DNA from: Microvelia longipes
Lineage: Eukaryota; Arthropoda; Insecta; Hemiptera; Veliidae
Direction of reading: 5' to 3'
Length of the DNA: 64,000 nt
NCBI GenBank assembly: GCA_018340805.1
Contig: JACMZG010001913.1
Span: 9,570,354-9,634,353, forward strand
The notes under the pieces are model-generated. The model was not told where the DNA came from and did not search any database. It worked only from the letters and a program-made list of their open reading frames with translations. The position numbers were made by a program, and so were the translations under genes. Positions 32,075-62,704 of this stretch are shown here, one piece after another; position 1 is the first letter of the stretch; every line of letters begins with the position of its first letter.

Positions 32075-32227
32075 ATTATTTTACAGTTTTTTCAGTCCCT
32101 TCAGTTGGACCAGTTCCTGGTCAATCTTATACCGCACGACTAAATACGACCCTACGCTGTTCATAAGGCCTCTCTATCTTTACTGAATTGAGTTGAGTTG
32201 GTCCAGAGACTAGTTACCTAACAAGTT

Positions 32228-51284
<19,057 letters not shown>

Positions 51285-51487
51285 GGTTCAGACTTCTCGA
51301 ACTATTAAATAACTAAACTAAATTTAACATCACAAAAGAAAGTAAGTAAACATAACTTGATTAAGACTTGCTAGATGTAAATATGAAGTAAACATAGTTT
51401 TGGGTTTACAACTAGTAGCTGATATAATACAGTAAGACGGAGCCTAGAAATGATGTTATAGCATACTTCTGTTATTGCGGATCCTAT

Positions 51488-51708
51488 ACGTTGCCTCCAA
51501 AACTCGTTGTCTCCAAAGATCACTAGTTCCAACGAGTCAGAAAAGTTCATAAGTTCCAATTGGAGATAACGAAATAATGTGGCAAAAGATTTAGCATTCA
51601 AACTTTTAATCTAGAAGCATATTTTAATGACATAAAAGTTTACTAGATCCAAAATAATAAAAAAAAAATATTTTGGAACTAATGAACTTTGGTGACAACC
51701 AGGGGGGG
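51488..51708. repeat. Word repeat 'tggagacaacga', left block
   Basis: Several degenerate copies, mostly reversed ('cgttgtctccaaag', 'cgttgcctccaaaa'), plus one forward ('gaactttggtgacaacc'). The right block is at 52665-52776. Upstream of the Cdk5 start. Confidence 0.5.
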
Positions 51709-51714
51709 TTAACT

Positions 51715-52440
51715 TAAATGAGGAAAAGTTTGGATTCGATTATCGCAAGCTACTAAAAATAGCGCTGCGGCGGACCGGTGCGGACAACTCATGAACTAAC
51801 CCCAATAGCTTTCCAAAAATGACTGATTATATTTTTATATTTAAATTCATGAATACCATGACAATTCTTGGTTATGACAGCTACATTTATTATTATTATA
51901 AAATTGATTGTTTTCTGTATGTATTTTTCACAAAAACGGTTCGCCGTTGCATGTTCTATATTTCCAAAATTCAGAAACTAAAAGTAAATAGAAACCTCTT
52001 TAAAACTTCCAGAGAACGCTAATGATGGCAGATAAGTATATTTCATTTAATTAATTTATTGATTTAGTCGATTTTATCAGGTAATTACATTTAATCACAT
52101 GTGCGCATCTCGCCGATGTAATTAAAATACAGGCTGCATTAAATGCCAAAATCTATCTTTTAGCACGTGTAAAACTTTAGCCACTATTTCATTATTACCT
52201 GATTGAATCAATTAAATTAATAAATTACTTGAATGAAAAACTTAAAAATAATCACAAGTGTTCTGTGTAAGATTAAAGTGGTAGGGTTAGTTAGAAGTAT
52301 AACTATACAAAGTATAAAAATTAAATTTCAAACTGACTGTGGGCATAAAGCGGGAAATTAAGACGCCCACTCAATTGAAAGGTAGGTCCGCCGCAGCGCT
52401 AGCGTCGTCCGGAATCCAAATTTTCCCACCATTGAGTCGA
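51715..52440. mobile_element. Foldback element upstream of Cdk5
   Basis: 'gaaaagtttggattcg' and 'agcgctgcggcggacc' on the left are mirrored by 'ggtccgccgcagcgct' and 'ggaatccaaattttccc' on the right; an inner pair 'aattaatttattgatttag' / 'aattaaattaataaatt' supports this. Confidence 0.65.
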
Positions 52441-52664
52441 CAGTCTTACTGTTTAAGTATCTATAGTCTCTGGTGACAACGGTCTTTGGAAGCAACGAAC
52501 ATATAGAGCAAAATGTCACGTGGGTGACTAAAACCTTTGTTGGGTCGTTCTACTCTTTTTGGAACTAACGGGAAGACTAGGCAAAGGCTTTGGATCTATC
52601 GAATCAGTCCATACAGTCATACATATTCGTAAGTTCCAAAAATTATATTAAAATAATTGTGTCT

Positions 52665-52776
52665 AACGAATTTTGGAGACAACGAACCTTGGGGACAGTG
52701 AACTTTGGAGGCAATGGGATTTTTGTTTTGGAGCTAACGAACTTTGGAGACAGTGAACTTTGGAGACAACGAAAAT
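52665..52776. repeat. Word repeat 'gaactttggagacaacg', right block
   Basis: Five to six copies in about 110 bp with a period near 20 bp (cgaattttggagacaacga, gaaccttggggacagtg, gaactttggaggcaatg, and so on). Confidence 0.65.
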
Positions 52777-52826
52777 GCACCGTTATTGCTTTAACTTAAT
52801 ACTGCCGACAGCGCTTTCATTATGCC

Positions 52827-53100
52827 CCTAATTTATTTATTTATTTACGGCAAACACCATTTTTAAAAAGTATAATTTAACAAATTAGGATGGATCTTTA
52901 ATTTTAACAAAGAGGGATCTACCAGAAAGATAGCTTTTAAACCATTGAAGGAGTTGGTCAAAGATCCCAAGAGCAGCTTTGTTTATCCGAAAGGATAATA
53001 AGATAAACTTTGTCAAATGCTTTAGAAAAGTCGAGAGGTATAGCATTAACTTGTATTTTGTTTTGGAATGCAGTAAAGATGTAATTAGTAAAACCTGTGA
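52827..53100 (-). pseudogene. LINE reverse transcriptase fragment
   Basis: On the minus strand 53090-53000 reads 'IPLDFSKAFDKV', the reverse-transcriptase motif A (catalytic Asp) of jockey/CR1-type LINEs. The frame then breaks, and the left edge ends in AAATAAATAAAT-type tail sequence. 5'-truncated, internally deleted. Confidence 0.65.
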
Positions 53101-54057
53101 CTAACTGTAATTAGTATTATTTCTATCCCGTTCTTTTAGGACGTTCTGTATGGTTTTCATCACGACGCCTGTAAGGTTTCTGTCTTCTCTCCAGTAAGAA
53201 TCCCTACCGATAGGCCGTATATTTCCGCATGGCCACGTATGCACTGTATGTCTGTATATCGCATAAATCCTTCATGCCTACGCTAGAGATGAACCTTAGT
53301 ACAAATACAGGCCTTCGGTCCATAGCCGCTACGCGACCTCGGCTTTTCGCGCCTCGTCCGCTTCTTGTTACATGGCATTTTGCCATGTATAAAATGTAAA
53401 TATGTAGATAAACATGATTATTAGTTTAAGTCTAGCTATAAGACTAAACTGGCCCAGGCTGGCGGACCCATTAATATATAATACTTAAAAATAAATCATA
53501 ACTTAAATTAATTAAATTAATTGTTTAAATAGGATAAATCTAACGAACCACTCTGGGGGAATTATATAATTTAGACTTAATAAACAAAAGGACTATTAAT
53601 TATAAAAATCTCTGTTTCTGGACTATTTCATTTAATTTTATTAATAATATTAGCCTTATTTTTGCTTTCTATTATTACAAAAGTGGTATAAAAGTGGTAA
53701 TATATATTAGACCTGAAGAAGACATCAAGAAAGAAAAATCAGAATCCAAAAACAAAAATCAAGTAAAACAAGGCTCCTGAAACAATAACGCTTGTATTGT
53801 CAGCCATTCCATAAATTGGATAGACATTAAATTGAAACAACAACAACAACAACAGCCATGTATCAAGCGAATTTTCACACCCTCGCCTCACAGGCCTGTT
53901 TCGCGGGGCTGAGAGGCTCTCTCACAAATTTGATTTTATTAATTTAGATTTTAGCACATTAGCACAGCTCGTTAAATTAATGATTCAAATTTTAAAAACA
54001 TCGTTAAAATATAATGTTATTATTGTTCACCGCAAAAAAGGTCCTTGAATGTGTATG
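53101..54057. other. Unassigned stretch, partly GC-richer
   Basis: 53150-53390 is GC-richer and open for 60 codons on the minus strand, but has no recognisable motif. 53835-53855 has a (CAA)n run. Nothing else is supported. Confidence 0.35.
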
Positions 54058-54780
54058 TTAGGGCGCTGAATCGAATAAACCCGACCGGAAGTCGATATGA
54101 CCTCTCAAAGTGACCAAAAAGTCGAATAAACAGTTGAATATTACTGTTAAACAAAACAACAGTCGATAAACAATATGTGTCGAGTAGGGTGACGTTTTCG
54201 ATGTTTTTTGAGGTGCTGAATCCAATAAGGCGCGGTCGAATATCTAGAACGTTGGATCACCAACAAACTTTTTTTATAATTTTTTATTCAAAATTTTCAG
54301 TAATTAGCCGGTTTGTGATAAATGAAGCCTATTTCCGTAATCTGCACGCTCTTTTGGTTAATCTCAAAGAGTATTTACATTCACTCAACGATTTATTTTT
54401 AATCTAACTTGGTACATACATAACTACTGTTAGACGTCAATATTTTGTGTTATATTTTGACATGTCAACATTGACGTCTAACAGTAGTTATGTATGTACC
54501 AAGTTAGATTAAAAATAAATCGTTGAGAGAATGTAAATACTCTTTGAGATTAACAAAAAGAGCGTGCAGATTACGGAAATAGGCTTCATTTATCACAAAT
54601 CCGGCTAATTACTGAAAATTTTGAAAAAAAAAATTTATAAAAAAAGTTTGTTGGTGATCCAACGTGCTAGATATTCGACCGCGCCTTATAAAACCGGTCT
54701 GGATAGGATAAGCCTACTCAAAACTGGGGTTCCCAGGTTGGAATCTTAGTACCGGGGCTTATTTTTTACTATTTAATGAG
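54058..54780 (+). repeat. Second copy of the 5700-6135 repeat, split by a MITE
   Basis: Starts 'tagggcgctgaatcgaataa', the reverse of the end near 6105-6126. The part after the MITE ('gggttcccaggttggaatct') resembles the B-box region at 5720-5750. The 54226-54688 foldback is inserted in it. Confidence 0.5.
54226..54688. mobile_element. Foldback MITE 'TAAGGCGCGG', copy 3
   Basis: Both termini intact ('taaggcgcggtcgaatatc' / 'gatattcgaccgcgcctta'), shorter at the centre than the 8294 copy. Inserted within another repeat. Confidence 0.8.
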
Positions 54781-54869
54781 TGTATTAATTATTCTATGTG
54801 AATATTAGTATTTAACTTCAAATAATTTTTGCTGAGGTACTCAAACCAAGCTAATTTCCAATAAATTGC

Positions 54870-55615
54870 GCGCTTTCTTGCTTATAAATCCAATTTCTAC
54901 TGAAATTTAGGGATACATTTTATAATAATCTAAGCAGTAGTGACACAACTTGATATTTATTTTTTTATTTTTTTCAAAGAAAATACGCTACAAATTAGCA
55001 TAAACTGAGCTTTAAATTAGTGCAAATACTGCTGTGCCGTGTATAATCTATGAACAATGTTGGTGCATTTTCTTTGAACAATTAGAAAAAATTAAATATC
55101 AAGTTGTGACGCTATTTTAGATTATTATTATCAGTAGTAGTAGTAATAGGGTGGGGAGGCAAAGCCAGGCAAATAGGCCACGTTGTTGGGCCCTTCTTGC
55201 CAGCCCCAATTCCACCAGCCTACTCCACCACATCCACCTCCAGTCTTTTTGACTTATTTAGAAAGTGAAGAACATCTTTCCAGCTTATGGTAGATAATTC
55301 TTCTTTAACCAGAATACCAGATCCGAAGATACTGAGACGTAACGACGTAAAAGCCTCACACTCAGCAAGCAGGTGAAAGGCAGATTCTTCATCATCCCCG
55401 CATCTCGGGCAACTAGCATTAGGAGCTATACCAAGTCTATGTAAATGGTTGTTTAGCTGTCAGTGGCCTGTCAGTATGCTAACTAGGTTACTTAGACAAG
55501 ATCTGTTAAGAGATATTAAGTAGTGGGATGTTTGATTATTGTGAGATATTTAGATTATTAAATATATCCCGAAAATTTCAGCAAAAATTGATTGATAAGC
55601 AAGAAAACGCGCTCT
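54870..55615. mobile_element. Foldback element split by a LINE
   Basis: Left 'cgcgctttcttgcttat' mirrors 'aagcaagaaaacgcgc' on the right; 'agggatacattttataataa' pairs with the right arm near 55565. A 421-bp LINE piece interrupts it. Confidence 0.65.
55128..55548 (-). mobile_element. LINE 3' fragment with 12-bp target duplication and CTA-type tail
   Basis: 'tttagattatta' occurs at 55116-55127 and 55549-55560, flanking the insert. Minus-strand coding reads 'LNNHLHRLGIAPNASCPRCG', then 'DDEESAFHLLAECEAF', to a stop at 55220-55222: the C-terminal Cys/His region of a non-LTR ORF2. Unlike 16767-18076, the 3' end is a short CTA/TAA repeat, not poly(A), so it belongs to another LINE clade. Confidence 0.8.
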
Positions 55616-55766
55616 TCAAAGAAAATTCTCCCTGCTTCCAAACCTCCGCGACAGAATTTTATGACTTTGCATAAACTCACAAAATGGCATTAAATTGTAA
55701 AACCTTTTTATGGCATTAAATTGTTTAAATTAGTAGTAACAGGTATTTTAATTATCCTAATACGAT

Positions 55767-55838
55767 ATAGTTTTCAATTGTGTTTTTACCTGTTGTCAAT
55801 CTAAGATTGACAACAGGTAAAACACAATTGAAAACTAT
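55767..55838. repeat. Hairpin, 72 bp
   Basis: 'atagttttcaattgtgtttt' pairs with 'aaacacaattgaaaactat', and 'acctgttgtcaatct' with 'agattgacaacaggt', with virtually no loop. Confidence 0.7.
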
Positions 55839-55873
55839 GAAAAAATAGTCGAACTGCAAAGCGAAACATCTGC

Positions 55874-55937
55874 GATCTAGGCATAGTAATCGAATTCCTA
55901 ATAATTGTATTAGGAAGTAGATTACTATGCCTAGGTC
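55874..55937. repeat. Hairpin, 64 bp
   Basis: 'gatctaggcatagtaatcg' mirrors 'gattactatgcctaggtc' with an inner 'ttcctaat' / 'attaggaa'. Close to the 55767 hairpin; both may be parts of one foldback. Confidence 0.65.
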
Positions 55938-56252
55938 GTATGATTACTATACAACCTATATTAATAGGTTGTATAGGGTTGTATCTTCTAAATTTGAGTC
56001 GTGTTTGACTTCAAGAAAGCAGTCTCAGGATAAACAACTTCACTTTAGGTCGATTATCAAATATCTCGATATAAAAAGAGAGCCTAGATATTTTACAATC
56101 GATTTAAGTTAAAAGGGCCGTTACTGAAGTCAGTTGAGGGTCGGGTTTGGAGAGGGTAGTGTGTGCTTGCGCCTTGGGGTCAAGGGGGCTAAAATTTAAT
56201 CCCTATAGGGGCAGGGCATGATAAATATGCCACGGAACATGCCCCCGGAAAT

Positions 56253-56309
56253 ATGTTTAGCATAGTAACAGCACTGGCGGTCGTTCTTCTATCGGCTAAC
56301 GCTGGAAAA
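56253..56309 (+). CDS. First coding exon of a secreted protein (signal peptide), partial gene
   Basis: ATG opens 19 codons, MFSIVTALAVVLLSANAGK, a textbook signal peptide with a hydrophobic core and a likely cut after an Ala near residue 15 or 17. It is followed at once by a consensus donor 'gtaagt'. An arthropod-type initiator TCAGT lies at 56130-56134, with an AT-rich 'ttaaaagg' 20 bp before it. Insect cuticle-protein and other secreted-protein genes often have such a short first exon. No matching second exon is recognised before 64000, so the product is unknown. Confidence 0.45.
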
Positions 56310-56389
56310 GTAAGTGTCATATAAGAAACATGTTTTATTAACATGTAAAGGTACATATTATTAGAGTAAAGAAAACCAGATTGAAGTGC

Positions 56390-56480
56390 CAGAAAAAGTC
56401 AAGTGGCGTGGAAGTTAAGAGTGTCAATAACATAGTGACACCGGGAAGGTCGCGGGTTCGCACCCCAGGTTACTCTCTCA
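56390..56480 (+). repeat. Possible tRNA-derived SINE head
   Basis: 'agtggcgtggaagttaagag' resembles an A box and 'gcgggttcgcacccc' is a good B box, about 50 bp apart. It lies in the intron after the signal-peptide exon. Confidence 0.4.
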
Positions 56481-56689
56481 GTTTAGATAACTTTATCATT
56501 TAAATAATAATAAACAAAACGAGTAAGATATTGCTGGGTATATTTTTTGGGAGGACTTAGTCGAATGAAACTGGTTTGAAGTCGATACACTCACTCGCAG
56601 TTATCAAAACAAGAGACTCGGGTTCCTTAATATGTTAAACCTTAGTTCATCTGATGAGTTTTTAACGCTTTATTTACAAAGCTATAAAC

Positions 56690-57300
56690 ATTTATAACAA
56701 TAAAATAATTATGTAATAAATAATTTCTCCTTAGTCGTATTTTTAAGTTTATAGATCTTACACAATTTAAAAAATTAAAATAATGACTTATATAATACAA
56801 CATTTTCTTAACTAATCTACAAATTAGCAATGCTCATTTTACCCAACACAGTGGTCGTCTTCAGGTGATCAAAAATAAACTTAAAACACTACATTAACAA
56901 CAAATTAAAAGCTTAAAAATAAAGAATTAACACAAACAGCACAAAAAATAAATTAAATGTCACAGAAATGAGTTAACAAAAATCAACTTTGTCAAAAAAG
57001 AAATAACTGTTTGGTCTTATTTATTTTTTAACGAAGTTGGTTTTGTTGTTATATCTGTGATATTTAATTTAATTCTTATCTTCATATGTTGTGCGTGTTA
57101 ATTCTTTGTTTTTAACCTTTAAATTTGTTGGTAATTTAGAGTTTAAGTTAATTTTTGATCACCTGAAGATGCCCACAGATTTGGGTGAAATACCATTGCT
57201 AATTTGTAGATTAGTTGTAGATTTGTAGACAATTTTATAAAATATAAGTCATTATTTTTTATTGGACAATTATGTCCGTATTGTACTAATAAATAAATAA
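56690..57300. mobile_element. Foldback element
   Basis: 'aatctacaaattagcaatg' and 'cttcaggtgatcaaaaat' on the left are mirrored by 'atttttgatcacctgaag' and 'cattgctaatttgtagatt' on the right. The right arm carries a LINE-like tail ending 'aataaataaataaataa'. Confidence 0.65.
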
Positions 57301-58038
57301 ATAAATTATTTTAATTTTTTAAATTCTGTTATAAAAAAGCATTATTATCTGTAACACTTCCTCTAGTAAGTCTATGTTTCTGAGTCATTTCTAAGAAAAC
57401 GCGCTTTAATATTTTAAACTGATAAATCACTGATCTTTTATCGCATAAACTGATCTAAAGTGCGAAAGGTGCTAATTTAAGAGACAAGCATACAGGTCTT
57501 TTAATTCTTTTGAGAATCCACCGATTGGTTGGGCTCAAGTGGGTCTGTGGTTGGTGAAAAGGGAAGACCAAAGATGACAAGTCGTTATGTGGAAAGGTTT
57601 TCTATATTGTCACCACACATCCACTTAAATGAAGAGGCGAGAAGATAGGAAGGAGTCCGGCAAATTACGTTCCAAAAAGTAACGCCTTCAAATCCCACTT
57701 TTAAAATAAAAGACAGAGATATAATCCACCGCGAGACGTAATTCCATCCACTGGTGAACTTCGGGTGAATTAAAAGACCAATAGTTTGGTACAATTAACA
57801 CATGCATTTACTTTGAAAAACCTATAAAACTTGACTTACTGGTCCGACGATATCGCATAACCCGTTATATAAAGCAAAAAAATGGATTTTTCAGGAAACC
57901 AAGCATTTCTGGGGAAGTTTGAGCTTTTGATTGATACACGAAGGGCCAGGCACAAAATAGTGACCGCTGAGCTTTAAAAAAATTAACCTACCTAGATTGA
58001 CTTATTTCGGCTCTTTAATAATAGATTAGGCGGTGGTT
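57301..58038. other. Unassigned stretch
   Basis: Only short frames; the 57585-57794 minus-strand frame shows no motif. No repeat partner recognised. Confidence 0.35.
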
Positions 58039-58668
58039 ATGTTTATCGTCTATAATATTAGTATTCACCTAATTTTTTTCAATGTTCTAAGAAAAAGCAC
58101 TCCTGTCTTTCTGAGTCTCAAACACATAAAAGACTATCAATTCTTGATGGGGGCTCCAAATATAATCCTACAGATTTTATTAAAATAGAAACCAGTTTTA
58201 AATTACGGCAATATAGAAAAGTGCACCCTTTCCCATAAGGGTTGATATTTAATCCATTTGGGTCCCAATGAGATAGACTTTGACATCCCTTATTTTATTT
58301 CTGATAAGATTTATTTTATTTACGATACGACAAAGCAATATTTAAATTATGTTATTTTAACGCATCAAAGTACTTACAAAGTCACAAGATTTCTAAAAAC
58401 CCATTTTTTACTCGTATATATGTATGCATCAAGGGACTTTTGAGAAAATTATATGTACAAATTTAATAGAGATATTTAAAGTTGACTATATAAAGGACAT
58501 TTTAGCCAATTCCCAAGAATTTTAAAGATAGCCGTTTTTCATAAGTTAGCTTCACAAACACATTTAAAAGTGAAAATTGTCATTTTCAAAACACTCTCAA
58601 AGCCATACCATTTTTCCTAGAACATTGAAACAAATTAGGTGAATACTAATAAAAAGACGATAAACATT
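58039..58668. mobile_element. Foldback element, about 630 bp
   Basis: 'tattagtattcacctaattt' is mirrored by 'aaattaggtgaatactaata', extending to 'tttatcgtc' / 'gacgataaa' and 'aatgttctaag' / 'ctagaacatt'. The middle is non-coding. Confidence 0.6.
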
Positions 58669-59665
58669 AGCACCAATATAAAGTTTCAACACATCATTAA
58701 GGGACCAAAAAAATCTTAAAAAATGTGTGAAAATTAATTTTTTTGTTGTCGTTTTTGTCCAAGAAAATACTAAAAACTAAATGTAGGAACTCAGATACAT
58801 AATTTTCTTTATAGGGCTATCCTTTCCCTTAAAAGCGAGACCTTGAACTCCTTTTTATCGCTAATGGTTCTTTATTTATGACGATTTTTATGAAACATAT
58901 TTTTTTCCTAAAAAGAATGAAGTTTGGTGATTTTCCAAACTTTAACCCCAAAAAAACTCCCAAAAAAAGGTAAACTCCCAAAATAAATGTTTTTCAGCAA
59001 AATCGTTTTAGCAATTGTTTCACTCCTGAATAGAACATCATACCGAATTTCCAAGAAAGGGGTGACCTGACACCCCCAGCCTGGTTTGTGATGGAATGGT
59101 CCAAATGAGGAAAAGTAAAAACCATTGATTAAAATGCATGCATCTTCCTCATTGCATGTTTTTCTATTTTAGCGATTTCGCATTAAAAAATATTAGGTTT
59201 GGTTATTAGGGTTAGATGACGGAATTTGAGGAGGGGAGTGGAAGGGGGATCAACTACGTTTTTTGATCAAATTTTCAAAAGTAGAAAATTACTACTTGTC
59301 CCTTATTTTTTCGGATTTTTAATACGAAATTCGCTAAAACCATCTATATTATTATTAATTAAGCTTTAAATGAGAGCGAATAATGCTGTGTACCAAAGGT
59401 ACTATACGTACACATATATAGGCAAAAAAGATGGTCCTGAAATTTATTATTTCGGACAAAAAAGAATAGTTCCGTAGCCAGTTAACAGGAGCGCTAGTGT
59501 GTAATATGGTAGTTTCACCAAGCCAACTACAAGAATGCGCCACTGTCTTTTTATATTCAGCAAACTGCTTCAGTCAGAAAACTGATTAAACCAAATATTT
59601 GATTTGTAGAATAATGACCAATTTCAAGATGATGCTCGTGTCGTTATAATGATAATAAAAAACTA
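58669..59665. other. Unassigned stretch
   Basis: AT-rich. 59470-59540 shares a repeat with 49660-49740. No gene signal. Confidence 0.35.
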
Positions 59666-60070
59666 TAGACCAAGAACCCAGGGGTGTTTTGTTTATAAAA
59701 AGTGTAATGGCTGGAACCGGTCTCAATTTTTCGTAAATACCTTCCTGAACAAGGATCTGCAATTCTGCAGACTCGTATCGGATGGGTGTCCCAGGCAGAA
59801 CGCACTTTAGGGGTCAAAGGTTCTGCCTGGGACACCCATCTGATATGAGTCGGCAGAATTGCAGATCCTTGTTCAGAAAGGTATTTACGAAAAATTAAAC
59901 CAGTTTCCAGCCATTACACTTTTTATTACCTTGGGTGGTAAATTTGACCTGTAAAGTGCGTTCTGCCTGGGACACCCATGCGATACGAGTCTGCAGAATG
60001 GCAGATCCTTGTTCAGGAAGATATTCACGATAAATTGAGACCGGTTCCAGCCATTTCACTTTTTATCAAC
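59666..60070. mobile_element. Foldback MITE 'TAGACCAAGAGCCCAGGGG', copy 2
   Basis: Left end 'tagaccaagaacccagggg' and interior ('gtgtcccaggcagaacgcac') match 28062-28569. The right terminus is lost after 'cactttttatcaac'. Confidence 0.75.
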
Positions 60071-60119
60071 AGCTCCTAAATGACAACAGGTCCTAGATGA
60101 TTCTACAGCTCAAGATAAA

Positions 60120-60225
60120 TAAAGCATAAACCAAAAGCAAGAAAAGCATTGTTAAGCATGGAAGCCGTATTTTAAAGGAGATTCGCAAAACTTGGGACCT
60201 TCGCGCCAGAGTTATTTTGAGATCC
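60120..60225. mobile_element. Right-arm fragment of the 5225 foldback family
   Basis: 'aaagcataaacc', 'ttgttaagcatggaa' and a closing 'agagttattttgag' align with 5570-5675. Confidence 0.45.
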
Positions 60226-60261
60226 TTGAGTTAAGTTTCAATAAATGCAGTTAGTATTTGC

Positions 60262-60780
60262 TATTGCAGTGTTCCTCCCAGTTAAAAAAAGATATTATCG
60301 AACTTTCCTGCCTGTTATAGATAGTATCATACTTCCTTCCCTGTTCCAGAAGATTGAATGAACTTTCCTTCCTATAATAGGCGATAGTGTCAAAGTTTCC
60401 TCCCTATTATAGATAGTATCATACTTCCTTCCCTGCTCCAGAAGATTGAATGAACTTTCCTTCCTATAATAGGCGATAGTGTCAAAGTTTCCTCCCTATT
60501 ATAGATAGTATCATACTTCCTTCCCTGTTCCAGAAGATTGAATGAACTTTCCTTCCTATAATAGGCGATAGTGTCAAAGTTTCCTCCCTATTATAGATAG
60601 TATCATACTTCCTTCCCGGTTCCAGAAGATGAATGAACTTTCCTTCCCGATAGTGTCAAAGTTTCCTCCCTATTATAGATAGTATCATATTTCCTTCCCT
60701 GTTCCAGAAGATTGAATGAACTTTCCTTCCTATAATAGACGATAGTGTCAAAGTTACCTCCCTATTATAGTAGATAGTAT
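60262..60780. repeat. Tandem array, 92-bp unit, about 5 copies
   Basis: 'ttcctccctattatagatag' recurs at about 60397, 60489, 60581, 60662 and 60754, with 'cttccttccctgttccagaa' between. One unit has an 11-bp deletion. Copies are almost identical. Confidence 0.85.
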
Positions 60781-61317
60781 GCAACTTTCATAGTATGAGA
60801 GATGCGATGTTTATTACTTAAGTATTGGATGAAGTCAAGAGGAAATGGGTAAAGCTGTGGGAAATGTGATTTGGCTCGTTAACCTTCCCTCCTTCACACC
60901 TTCCTTCCCCCACCTCATCCTAAATATTGATAGACGTTTACCTCTTAATATTTAATTTTGACTTTTCCTCAGTTTTACTTCTTCTAATGTAGGCATAGGA
61001 AAAGTACTGTGCTAACCCTTTAAATTCAAAACTAATATTTCACCAAAGTATTTGCCAAAGGTACTTTTTAATACGTTCAGCGTGGTTTTTGTCTTAATAT
61101 CTGTCTGTGTGAATATACGTGAATATACCCGAGTGTCTTCTCTAGCTGGGTTCATGCTAAAAAAGGTGATCGCTGCACTAATAAATCAGACTTCAGGTCA
61201 AGTTGCACTACCCGGAAAATGATTAATCCTTTTTTCTGACTCAGCAAACATAACCGAAATAAGAAATCCACTAAATTAGTTTTTGAATCCATTTTGCGTC
61301 TCAACCTGACATATGGA

Positions 61318-61318
61318 T

Positions 61319-61391
<73 letters not shown>

Positions 61392-61503
61392 GTATTATAT
61401 TGGCTCAGTTGGTAAGAGCGCGCACGCGTTGGAGTTGACTTCCATCCAGGGTTCGAATCCAGCTCATCAGCAGCTTGCAGTTGAATCGAATTTTTTAATT
61501 CTA

Positions 61504-61570
<67 letters not shown>
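61318..61570. repeat. Two (TA)n arrays around a tRNA-like segment
   Basis: TA arrays at 61318-61388 and 61502-61570 flank 61400-61470, which has an A box 'tggctcagttggtaagagcg' and a B box 'gggttcgaatccagc', as in a tRNA or the head of a SINE. The acceptor stem does not close, so I call it a tRNA-derived repeat, not a gene. Confidence 0.65.
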
Positions 61571-61572
<2 letters not shown>

Positions 61573-62376
61573 GAAAAATAGAAATCCAACGTTTTGTAAA
61601 ATTACTTCGTCAAGCTAAAAGACAAAAAGTAGATTCTAAATATATCCTCTACTTTTATCAATATTATTTTACAGCCATTGCTATATCCGTTTTTATAGTA
61701 CTTATTGGTAGCTGATCAATGTCTTTTCTCGTATTCTTGGATTTCCGCGGGATTATGCATACATTTTTTGTATCTTTATAACCATAAAATTGTGTCGGGT
61801 TCGTGCCAAATAATCACAATCAAATGTTTTAAATAAAAATGTAAAATGGGTTAAAGTTTATGTGTTAAATTAAAGAACTGTGTTCCTACATTGTCTGCAC
61901 AGATATCCATAGATAAATACAGTTGCCTAGTTTTAAAATTAATCCATACTGCGTTTGTAAACGATGGTATAAAATACTTATCCTGTTGAATTAAAACTGG
62001 ACAAATTTGATCAAGAATCCAACATAGAGTTTACAGATAGAGGTCATTTTAAATTTCCAAAATATATCAGAAATGGTAAAAGTTTTTGTTCACACAAGAG
62101 TGTTTTGCGACAAACAAAACCTGAACCCAAATCTTTGGCTAGATCAGTTCTAGATATATTTAAGTTGAAAGTACCGAATTGAACGAATACTTGAAATATG
62201 AGACATGGATGCTTCATTTCATACTTAGCAGCTTGATATTTTAGCATATAGTTATCTCTTTAGTGACAAACAAGTATTTACATTATATTTAATTGTAAAC
62301 AATTAAATTGGTCGTTCAAATAATGTGCATTACGGAACAGAACTCAAGTAACCTAGATATGAAGATCAATACTTAC
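61571..62376. other. Unassigned AT-rich stretch
   Basis: No frame, motif or repeat partner recognised. Confidence 0.35.
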
Positions 62377-62509
62377 CCCCCCTGCCGCAAACCTTGCTGG
62401 CTCCGTCCCCCACCCCCGGGTGCTCTGTCCCCTTCCCTCGGTGCTCCGTCCCCCTCCTGGGGGCCAAGCCTGGCCAGACCGGAGCCAGTCTTACCAGCAA
62501 ATCTACCGG
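62377..62509 (-). other. GC-rich patch with consensus splice donor: possible exon
   Basis: A 133-bp C-rich (plus strand) patch contains three degenerate copies of a 20-bp unit, 'tgctccgtcccccwccccsg'-like. On the minus strand it ends at a strong donor, ggg|gtaagtat, and can start after 'tttgtttaag'. It is open in more than one minus frame, giving Gly/Arg-rich peptides. It could be an exon of an unknown gene or a GC-rich minisatellite that happens to carry a donor. Confidence 0.3.
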
Positions 62510-62704
62510 CTTAAACAAACATTGGGAACAGGCCAACACTCGCATACTTCTCCAGTACTTCTCAAACCTCTGCTTTCTAGTGCTTTCTTTAGCTCTTAAA
62601 GCTCATAACAAACATGTTTCTTTTCCACTATACTTCCTCTTCTGTGTTTCTTTGGTTTTAGTATTTTAATAAAAATAAATACAATTTGTATTTACAAGAT
62701 ATTT

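Noticed and set aside
53204..53386. 60-codon minus-strand frame in a GC-richer patch
   Set aside because: No motif, splice signal or homology that I can recognise.
57585..57794. Minus-strand frame of 69 codons
   Set aside because: Amino-acid content looks random and the start context is poor; no support for a gene.
61400..61470. Functional tRNA gene
   Set aside because: A and B boxes are good, but the acceptor and anticodon stems do not close; more likely a SINE or tRNA pseudogene.
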